DNA from: Lachnospiraceae bacterium
Lineage (GTDB): Bacteria > Bacillota > Clostridia > Lachnospirales > Lachnospiraceae
Length of the DNA: 64,000 nucleotides
Assembly: GCA_009911185.1 (NCBI GenBank)
Contig: QXWW01000024.1
Span: 1 to 64,000, forward strand
Direction of reading: 5' to 3'
A model generated the notes under the pieces. The model was not told the DNA's origin. It made no database searches and saw nothing but the letters and a program-made list of their open reading frames with translations. The translations under genes were made by a program, and so were the position numbers. Of the stretch, positions 48,201 to 54,821 are shown one piece after another. Numbering within the stretch: the first letter of the stretch is position 1; each line of letters starts with the position of its first letter.

Positions 48201-48750
48201 TATCGGAAAATCCGCCTGCATAAACCGTGGGCAGCAGCTCTTTTTCACCGCCTCCAAAAGCCCCCAAATTGGGGTTTCCCTCAAGATAAGTATTCACATT
48301 ATCCAGGGTAAGGCTGTGCCCGGCCAGAAAAATCTCCCGGTGCGGAACACTGCCCAGCGCAGAACCGGATACAAAAATCAGCTCAATATCCTGAAAACAT
48401 ACCCCGTCGCCTTCCAACTGAATAGGAGCCCGGGAACTAATGGCGCCTCCGTTTGTTCCCCGTATCCATGTGTTTTCTGGAATTACTACCGGAAGCATTC
48501 TCTTATCTGCGCCCGCTTCTTCCCCAATACTGATAAGATTACTTACTGTAATTGGGCTTTGGCGCTGTTTTAGGGCATTCATGAACTCATCCCTTGTTGA
48601 AACAACCACGCCCTCTTCTGCTGCCGGAGCACTGCTCCCTGTCTGCCGCCCGCTCTCCTGGGCCTGTACTGCCAGCGGCGCCTGTATTGCGGCCAGCAGC
48701 ACCGCCGCAGCCGTCAAAATACAGCAGCACTTTCTGATAACTTTTTTCAT
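45253..48750 (-). CDS. large secreted Cys-repeat surface protein
   Basis: This 1165-residue exported protein starts with a signal peptide (about 1-30, ending AVQA). It continues with a region of beta-strand repeats (about 60-400, parallel-beta-helix-like), a linker domain, then tandem 84-residue repeats (about 581-965) with conserved Cys, His and Glu, as in CTEAGIRTYRCDCGEKYTEE and EGSHCGVCK. It ends with an MBG-like Ig module (LNRNEFTYDGKVKTPSVVV) and an Fn3-like Lys-rich end of a type common in Lachnospiraceae surface proteins. There is no LPXTG signal. The start is ATG 48750, six bases after GGGAG. The function is not known; adhesion or wall attachment is a guess. Confidence 0.8.
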   Translation of the reverse strand: MKKVIRKCCCILTAAAVLLAAIQAPLAVQAQESGRQTGSSAPAAEEGVVVSTRDEFMNALKQRQSPITVSNLISIGEEAGADKRMLPVVIPENTWIRGTNGGAISSRAPIQLEGDGVCFQDIELIFVSGSALGSVPHREIFLAGHSLTLDNVNTYLEGNPNLGAFGGGEKELLPTVYAGGFSDTAVGQNASLTVKNSNDETMFQAIYMGNGRGTDNKVPYYGKAVLNLDAKAIVREGVDTVLNSEAEINITSAANDFVKLEDIYGNDNTTLTLSQGIMEHAKVEDVGNIVLKDRACISSSTQQFKNVTLGNGACLDLNGAGNAVLTGDFCGVEDPAAERGILVLDAEGSLTIAGKVTGTTQFQTGSRLFPGWLSPGKTYIYAEDGSGTVPNFILAQKSTDNGFELKYETDGWKVDGGQIDCAEIGRIEIVSAPSKVDLRKIPSQEDGSVPDENVYFEVKWYDLKGEAFSASDVLQEYGFYEGNYVVKIRTDYWENDADEVLDKTDWYQSVWLLASEDHPGRYYLEAMEGATPGDYTFLFCAESFEELNTVADVKALKSTVMAEKRVLFYDQDQGEPEEPEHTHAYQGTVTTEPACTEAGIKTFVCECGEKYTEKIPALGHTPVTDPRVEPTETEPGKTEGSHCSVCNEILTVQETIPATGKPGEHEHSYAGEVTKEASCTEAGIRTYRCDCGEKYTEEIPMTAHQEVTDPRIEPTETEPGKTEGSHCGVCKTVLKEQEMIPATGKPAEHEHSYVSEVTKEASCTEAGIRTYRCDCGEKYTEEIPMTAHQEVIDPRVEPTETEPGKTEGSHCGVCKTVLKEQEMIPATGKPAEHEHSYVSEVTKEASCTEAGIRTYRCDCGEKYTEEISMTAHQEVTDARVEPTETEPGKTEGSHCGVCGMILKEQETIPATGKPAEHQHIYHCVVTKEPTCKEPGMKTYTCTCGEHYTEQIAVISHQYVEDCIPAAVNSSGKVQQICRRCSDIQNMAVIDSPQKMILNRNEFTYDGKVKTPSVVVKDTKDKSLTAGTDYRVIYPAGSKNPGIYAVTIEFQGKYSGKLTANYTIRPKKTSLRKVSARSRGLQASWKKQTSQVDGYEIQCCTSGNFKGMTLKKVTVKKSATAKKISGLKGKKKYYVRIRTYKIVKINGKSKKLYSGWSGKKTVRTKK
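45850..47010 (-). repeat. 252-bp tandem repeats in the surface-protein gene
   Basis: Units begin at 47010, 46758, 46506, 46254 and 46002 (minus strand), exactly 252 bases apart; the last is incomplete. Units two to four are near-identical at the DNA level, while the first and last have diverged. This pattern points to recent expansion by recombination. Assemblies may collapse it. Confidence 0.92.
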
Positions 48751-48971
48751 CCGCATCTCCCTTCTGCAACATTACATAACTTGCAAAAAATAATTATAGA
48801 TATGCCGATTATAACAGGAACATTTCCTTTTCACAATATTTTTATTTTAAAATAAATCGTGCAACTTTGCCGTATTCCCGATTTGTATGAAACGTGCGCG
48901 AACATAGCGCCCGCCTCCCGTCTCTTTTTCCATATCAAAAATTGCCGGAATTTCATGCCGCTCTCAGATAA

Positions 48972-49011
48972 ACGGGGCTGCCGCACTAAGTAATTCGTAC
49001 GACAGCCCCGT
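48972..49011 (-). terminator. terminator of the Ig-like protein gene
   Basis: ACGGGGCTG (48972-48980) and CAGCCCCGT (49003-49011) form a GC-rich 9-bp stem, 22 bases after the stop of the gene at 49034-53029. The tail on the minus strand is TTTATC. The rest of the 48751-49033 gap is AT-rich with no gene. Confidence 0.7.
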
Positions 49012-49033
49012 TGCCATCATCTATCTGCTTCCA

Positions 49034-52000
49034 TTAGTTTTTCTGCCTGTCGGCTGGCTTAAATGTATATTCACTTTCCGTGATAATCTGTCCGAACCGG
49101 TCTGTAGGCACATATAAAATACCTTTATCATCTTCATACTCATGCACTTTCAATGTATGCACTGCGCTCTTTTGTACAATTTCCTCATCCAGTGTAAGAA
49201 TCACGCTTTTACTGGTACTTCCTTTCTCTACAGAGCGAATGGTATACGGCGTACCGTCATCTCTTTCCAAAGTAAACTGACCCGGATTGAGTGTATCGAA
49301 CAACACACTATTTGTAAAATATAACTCTATCGTTTTGGAATCTGCTCCCACCTCTACCGCATATCTGTTCGTCTCATCCGCCGCGATGGCAAATTCTCCA
49401 TCCGCCTTATCCGTGTAGGTAATCGTAGCATTCCTGGAAAGAGAATCCTTTACGGTAACCTTAATCGTACTGGTCGTGGCCGAAATATCATATGCTGGCG
49501 GTAAGAGAATACTTACCAGACCATTTTCATCACTCATGCCCGCGTACGTTTCCTCCTGTGCGTTCACACCATTGATTACATATTTCACGTCGGCCCCTTC
49601 AATCGGATTGCCATATGAATCCACCACTTTTACATAGACATACCTCGGGGTATTTATATATATCATTTCCGGCGCGAGAATCTGCACTTCCGTTCCACTG
49701 GTCTGCCACGACGTAGTAACTACCAAACCAGCATTTCCCATACTGGTGGGTTTTCCTTTTCCAATATTCTTAGCAGCTACCTGCTCCCCGTTCTCGTCAA
49801 AATAGGTAAAAGTTACATCTTCCGGCACCAGATGATCTAGATCAAACATACCTGTCAATTTTACATTTCCTGCAACCGTCGAAAATAATTTCGCCGTATT
49901 ATTTTCACTGATTAAGTTTACATTTCTGTTATCTGTCTCATATCTTACCGGCACGCCGGACACTCGGACAAACTCATTCTTTTCTGTTACCGGAATATGC
50001 ACGTTTTCTTCCAGAATATTATCCTGTGCATCCATGGTTTTGATAAAATTATATCGGAATTTCATAGAACGTGCCACTACCTGATAGCCTATATTCCATC
50101 CTTTCTTATCACTGACCGTATAGACCGCGTTTTTCCTAATCGACTTTAATTCATTATCAAATTGCGTCGTTCGTTCCGGAGTGTCTGCATCTACCGCGCT
50201 GTCTACAAAAGTCAATCCTAAATCAACCCAATATATGTTTCCGGATTTCACATATTCTTTTCCGTCGAAAGTAAGCCGTACATTATAGTTTTTATCGGAA
50301 GATTCTGCCGTAAGTTCTTCAATAAAGGAAAAATACTCATTACTCGTAATGTCCCGGAAGGTAATCTTAACAACGCCGTCCCCATCCGTGGCTCCTTTAT
50401 TGCTGACATCCACCAATGCCGCCTGGCTCCCCGCCTGGCTTCCATCCAGATCTATTTTCAATTTTTCCCCATCTTCTTCGTATGAAAACGTAATCTGCTT
50501 ATTGGGGGTAGCGACATTCGTTCCATTTTTGTCATACAACTGCGCCGTAACTGTCACTTCCTGTCCTTCAATTGCAAAATAATCTTCCGACTCGGACACT
50601 TCATCTTCATTTGGCACATTTACCCATTGTACCGAAGTATACAGTACTCCGCCATTGCCTATGCCCAGCTCCTGATTTTTTAAGCCTTCAATGCTGATTT
50701 CTGCTTTCAGGGATGTGACCCCCAATTCTCTTGCATCAACGACAGCGATATCTCCCTGTGTTGTTAAAGTTCCCACTTTTTTATTTAATGCCTCATTAGC
50801 TATCATAACGGCGTCAATTCTCATACTGACCGGGGCCAGAACATTCTTATTGCTTCCATTGTTTACAGTCGGATACAAGAACGTGGTTTTATTCCCCTGC
50901 GTATCCTCCACAGTAATCATTGCGTCTCCGGTATGCGGGAATCCCGGAACCCGATAAGAGTATTTATAATTACTGTTCAAATAGGAAGAATCTGAGGGGA
51001 AATAGCGCCTTGCCTCTTCATACGTCCATGGAGAATTTTCATATCCCATGTCCTCAGAAACATTTGTCCATTTTACAGAACCCTGAATTTGCTCCGGTTC
51101 ATTTCTCTCATCATTTGTAGAAGCCCATACGCCCTCAAGTTTCGTGAGAATATATCCCTGGCTGTCAGTATCCACCTGTCCCTGTGAAACAAGAGACACT
51201 ACCAGATAAGACGGCACATCCCACTGTTCTTCTATCTGGATCAAATCAGATTCATTCTGCCCTTCGGTAACTTCCTTGTGATGCAGATTTATCCCGGTTT
51301 CCCTGCTGTATATATCAATATTCATCGTAGTATATCTTGATATATCAATTTTATTGAATCTAAGATTCAAATACCTCAGACCGGCAGGAATTTTTTCTAT
51401 CTGAACGGTTGTCGTCTCGTTCGTTGCATCATTATAAATCGAACAGGGGCCGGACGTACCGTCTGTTACAGAATATTCCCATTTTTCGTCCCTTGCAGTT
51501 TCCTTGGTAACAGGCATCAAAAGCTCCGGCGCCGCTGAGAAATATACGCGGTTATCATCCCCCTCGTTTGAGCTGTTCTGCTGGCTGGTTACATATTCTT
51601 CCGTTTTATTTTCATCAATATACCAGGTCGCATACAGACCATTATCCATAGGGTTCGCATACGTGCTCGGCTTAATCGCCGGATAACCGCCCGTACCATT
51701 GAGTACAGAAATACCATTTACCCGAACAGACGCAAACTTAACTGTCATTTCCTGTGAGACATTCGAAGAAGACTCCTGCGCCTTAACAAGATAACTCTGG
51801 AACTTTTCACTCAGAGCATCTAAATTCTGGTCTGTCTTTAAACCAACCACAAAATTTACATACCCGTTGTCGTCTGTCTTCTCCGTAGGTGTACGAACAC
51901 AAAAAGCATCGGGGCAGTTTCCATACAATTTTGCCATAGAGAGCGTTACGCTGGTATTTCCTACCGGCTGTCCTTCTTTTATGACGCGCGCTCTTACTAT

Positions 52001-53029
52001 CATATCATTTCCAATTAACGCCGTCTCAGGATATACTTTTCCATCTTTATCTATGTATGGATTCGTCACTTCAATCGATACCCCGTCCGCCTCCACTACT
52101 TCTTTTTTCACTTTGACATTACATTCGCCATACACGCCATTGCTTGCCGTTGCACGGATAACTGCGGTACCCTCTGACACACCTCTTATAATCCCGTCTT
52201 TATCAACCGTAACAATATTAGCGTCGCTTGATTCCCAGGTCAAAGTCTGTATGGTTGCATTTTGCGGAAGAATTTTAGCAGATAGTTTTGTGGAGCCTGT
52301 AACTGTAAGTTCCTCATTTTCAGGTTCAATCGTAACGCTGGTAACGGATACTTCCAATACCCTGATATCTACCCATGCCGTTTTACCGTTGCTCGTGCTT
52401 ACTGTAATTCTGGCCGTCCCTGCGCCAATTCCAACTACAATACCATTTGCATCCACCGTTGCGACTTTCGGATCGCTGGAATTGTAGGTAACTGACTTAT
52501 CCGCTGCATTTGCCGGAAGAACCGTTGCTTTTACAACCGTTGTCCCCCCTACATTGATGGTCGCAGTTTCCGCCTGCGCCGTTATGCTCTGCGGAACTAC
52601 GGTTGCCAAAACTACGGGATTCACCGTCAGTTTTATAGACTTGCTAATCTTTTTCTTCCTGGCATTTTTGTCAACGGTCGTCACCTTAATGGTCGCCGTT
52701 GTTTTTTTCGTCACCTTTTTTGCAGTAACTGTAATACTGGTTACGCCCTTCTTATTTGGCTTTCCCACCTTTATGGACGCCGCGTTCTTATTCGATATGG
52801 ACGCCTTGACATTCTTCTTTGCCGCTCCTTTCGTGGAAACAGTCGCTTTTATCGTAGTTTTGGCGCCCGCCTTCAAAACTTTTTGTTTTGCTGAAACCTT
52901 CAGCGATTTCACATACTTTTTTGGCGCTGCGCTGACTTCTGCAGGCGGTGTTAACACAAACGCAGAAACTGCCAGTGCAAATACAAGCAGAAACACCAAC
53001 GCCTTTTTGACTCTCGGTAAATACTTCAT
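49034..53029 (-). CDS. giant secreted Ig-like (Big2) domain protein
   Basis: The 1331-residue protein has a signal peptide (about 1-34) and a Lys-rich first beta domain (37-140) with many Ala/Thr/Lys residues. Two or three Big2-type Ig domains follow (145-330; landmarks VTYNSSDPKVATVD and LTWESSDANIVTVD). A long stretch of unidentified beta-rich domains (330-1130) and Ig-like modules (NPIEGADVKYVING) precede a C-terminal domain (TIELYFTNSVLFD) that resembles the Ig-like ends of S-layer proteins. No LPXTG, SLH or choline-binding repeats are visible. The gene is preceded by a strong AGGAGG and a hairpin-rich region. It could be an S-layer-like structural or adhesion protein. Confidence 0.75.
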   Translation of the reverse strand: MKYLPRVKKALVFLLVFALAVSAFVLTPPAEVSAAPKKYVKSLKVSAKQKVLKAGAKTTIKATVSTKGAAKKNVKASISNKNAASIKVGKPNKKGVTSITVTAKKVTKKTTATIKVTTVDKNARKKKISKSIKLTVNPVVLATVVPQSITAQAETATINVGGTTVVKATVLPANAADKSVTYNSSDPKVATVDANGIVVGIGAGTARITVSTSNGKTAWVDIRVLEVSVTSVTIEPENEELTVTGSTKLSAKILPQNATIQTLTWESSDANIVTVDKDGIIRGVSEGTAVIRATASNGVYGECNVKVKKEVVEADGVSIEVTNPYIDKDGKVYPETALIGNDMIVRARVIKEGQPVGNTSVTLSMAKLYGNCPDAFCVRTPTEKTDDNGYVNFVVGLKTDQNLDALSEKFQSYLVKAQESSSNVSQEMTVKFASVRVNGISVLNGTGGYPAIKPSTYANPMDNGLYATWYIDENKTEEYVTSQQNSSNEGDDNRVYFSAAPELLMPVTKETARDEKWEYSVTDGTSGPCSIYNDATNETTTVQIEKIPAGLRYLNLRFNKIDISRYTTMNIDIYSRETGINLHHKEVTEGQNESDLIQIEEQWDVPSYLVVSLVSQGQVDTDSQGYILTKLEGVWASTNDERNEPEQIQGSVKWTNVSEDMGYENSPWTYEEARRYFPSDSSYLNSNYKYSYRVPGFPHTGDAMITVEDTQGNKTTFLYPTVNNGSNKNVLAPVSMRIDAVMIANEALNKKVGTLTTQGDIAVVDARELGVTSLKAEISIEGLKNQELGIGNGGVLYTSVQWVNVPNEDEVSESEDYFAIEGQEVTVTAQLYDKNGTNVATPNKQITFSYEEDGEKLKIDLDGSQAGSQAALVDVSNKGATDGDGVVKITFRDITSNEYFSFIEELTAESSDKNYNVRLTFDGKEYVKSGNIYWVDLGLTFVDSAVDADTPERTTQFDNELKSIRKNAVYTVSDKKGWNIGYQVVARSMKFRYNFIKTMDAQDNILEENVHIPVTEKNEFVRVSGVPVRYETDNRNVNLISENNTAKLFSTVAGNVKLTGMFDLDHLVPEDVTFTYFDENGEQVAAKNIGKGKPTSMGNAGLVVTTSWQTSGTEVQILAPEMIYINTPRYVYVKVVDSYGNPIEGADVKYVINGVNAQEETYAGMSDENGLVSILLPPAYDISATTSTIKVTVKDSLSRNATITYTDKADGEFAIAADETNRYAVEVGADSKTIELYFTNSVLFDTLNPGQFTLERDDGTPYTIRSVEKGSTSKSVILTLDEEIVQKSAVHTLKVHEYEDDKGILYVPTDRFGQIITESEYTFKPADRQKN

Positions 53030-53154
53030 ATCCCTATCCTCCTTGATTAAATGAAACGTTAATAATTAATAACAATACTTAATCTATGCTTAAACTATGG
53101 TGTAACCATAATACCGCCAATAATCCATTACGCTCAGTGCGAAGAAACCGAACA

Positions 53155-53383
53155 AAGCGGACAAGTCCGCTTCCACTCCCGAAATCCCCCATTCATGAGG
53201 GACTTGGGCGATTTGTTGCGCCGAGTGCAGTCGCTTCAGCGACATATTTCTCCTTGCACGAGTGCGGATTTGTCCTAAGGGGGACCGTGCTAGCACGAAG
53301 GATTCCTTAGGACAGTTAGGTTCCGTTTTTTTATTTTATAGGGAGACACTTTCACGCTTTCGCGTGACAAGGTCTTTCCTATA
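53155..53383. other. cluster of stable hairpins upstream of the giant protein gene
   Basis: The 426-base gap 53030-53455 contains several hairpins: AAGCGGAC-AA-GTCCGCTT (53155-53172), GTCGCT/AGCGAC (53230-53242), TGTCCTAAGG with CCTTAGGACA enclosing CGTGC/GCACG (53271-53314), and ATAGG...CACGC-TTTC-GCGTG...CCTAT (53338-53382). No credible protein is encoded; short frames on both strands simply cross the stems. It may be a structured 5' leader of the minus-strand gene or a repeated intergenic element. Confidence 0.55.
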
Positions 53384-53455
53384 AGACAAAAAACAGTAAG
53401 TATAACGCCCTGTAGAACAATCATCCGGATTTTTATAACCTAAAACTCCATCTTT

Positions 53456-54796
53456 TTACATCTGCAGTTTCACGGTTAATATCCGTTTCAAAGATTCGTC
53501 TATGCGTTCCTCTGTAACAATCCCTTCCTGCACGGCATTTAGGATTCCCTCATATGCGCTTTTAAAATCCTGGGGCATCAACAGCATATCGTTTCCTGCT
53601 AAGATGGCTTTTACTGCCGCCTCGGAGGACGAATATTTATCAGCAATTGCCTTCATATTCAGCCCATCTGTCAGTACAATCCCGTTGTATCCCATTTCTC
53701 CCCGCAGCAGCGCCTGTATGATATGCGAAGAGAGGGAGGCTGGAACCTGGTCTTCCGTCTCGTCAGGCAGTGAGATATGTCCCACCATGATAAACGAAAC
53801 TCCCCAGGCAATGCTGCTCTCAAAAGGAATTATCTCGCTGCGTCTTAATTCCTGCCAGGTTTTATCGGTATAGGCATAGCCTTCATGCGTATCTCCCACC
53901 GTAGCCCCATGTCCGGGAAAATGCTTCACACAGCCAAAAACCCGCCGCTGTTTCAACCCCTCTAAAGTATTCAATACCATCTCGGACACAAGCTGCGGAT
54001 CACTGCCAAAAGAACGCCGCTTTACCACCGTATTGTTCGTATTGGTCAGCACATCTGCCACCGGCGCGAAATCGAGATTAAACCCCATGCGGTTGAGATA
54101 TTCCCCAATCGCGCTGCCCGCTTCAGCGGCCAGTTCCGGGTTCATGGATGCGCCCAGCTCCGCCATATCCTCAAAGGACGGCACGTCTATCCCCGGACAT
54201 GACGCGATTCTGACGACCTGCCCTCCTTCCTCGTCAACGGCCGTAAACAAAGGCAGCCCCGTCCTCTCAGCGCTGTATTCCTGATATTTTTGAAGCAGCA
54301 AAGTTACCTGGGGTTCTGATAAAATATTTTCCTCAAACAATACCACTCCTCCTACCGGATACTGATAAAAAGCTTTTCTGCTTGTTTCTCCCGCCTGCGT
54401 CACGGAGGAAGCGCCGGTCAGCGCTTCAGGGGTAATGATAAAAAGCTGCGCTGCCTTTTCCTCCAAACTCATATCCGCCAGTTTTGCCTGTATCCTCTCC
54501 TGCAGCTGCTGTTCACTCTCTTCTGCCGTTATTGATTCTTCTGTGTTTTCACTCTGTGCCGATGATTCTTCTATCGTTTCTCCCGCCTCTTTTGCCGATG
54601 ATTCTCTCCTGCCTTTGTTCTCTTGCGTTTCAGTCATTTCCTTGTTGTTGCCCTCTGTACCAAATTGCCCTGACTGAGCCGTATCACCTCCTGCTCCATT
54701 TCCCTGAAACAGCTTTTTTGCGGCCGCACCAAGGAAAATTGCCAATACTGCCAGGCTCAACGCCAGTACGATTTTGGTTTTACTTCCCTTTCTCAT
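53456..54796 (-). CDS. anchored GH3 beta-N-acetylhexosaminidase (NagZ-like)
   Basis: The 446-residue protein has an N-terminal membrane helix or uncleaved signal (about 7-28), an acidic Glu/Ser/Thr-rich linker (about 30-95), and a family 3 glycosidase domain. NagZ-type landmarks are VDEEGGQVVR, the catalytic loop KHFPGHGATVGDTHEG and the nucleophile Asp in VLTDGLNMKAI. Such enzymes remove beta-linked GlcNAc from cell-wall fragments; secreted Gram-positive forms work outside the cell. The start is either of two adjacent ATGs (54799 or 54796). It directly follows the receptor-kinase gene (22-25 bases). Confidence 0.9.
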   Translation of the reverse strand: MRKGSKTKIVLALSLAVLAIFLGAAAKKLFQGNGAGGDTAQSGQFGTEGNNKEMTETQENKGRRESSAKEAGETIEESSAQSENTEESITAEESEQQLQERIQAKLADMSLEEKAAQLFIITPEALTGASSVTQAGETSRKAFYQYPVGGVVLFEENILSEPQVTLLLQKYQEYSAERTGLPLFTAVDEEGGQVVRIASCPGIDVPSFEDMAELGASMNPELAAEAGSAIGEYLNRMGFNLDFAPVADVLTNTNNTVVKRRSFGSDPQLVSEMVLNTLEGLKQRRVFGCVKHFPGHGATVGDTHEGYAYTDKTWQELRRSEIIPFESSIAWGVSFIMVGHISLPDETEDQVPASLSSHIIQALLRGEMGYNGIVLTDGLNMKAIADKYSSSEAAVKAILAGNDMLLMPQDFKSAYEGILNAVQEGIVTEERIDESLKRILTVKLQM

Positions 54797-54821
54797 CATT
54801 CACCTCGCCATATATGCCGCG

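Noticed and set aside
53086-53310. Overlapping short frames on both strands in the hairpin-rich gap
   Set aside because: Palindromic DNA leaves both strands open by chance; neither frame has start signals or a recognisable product.
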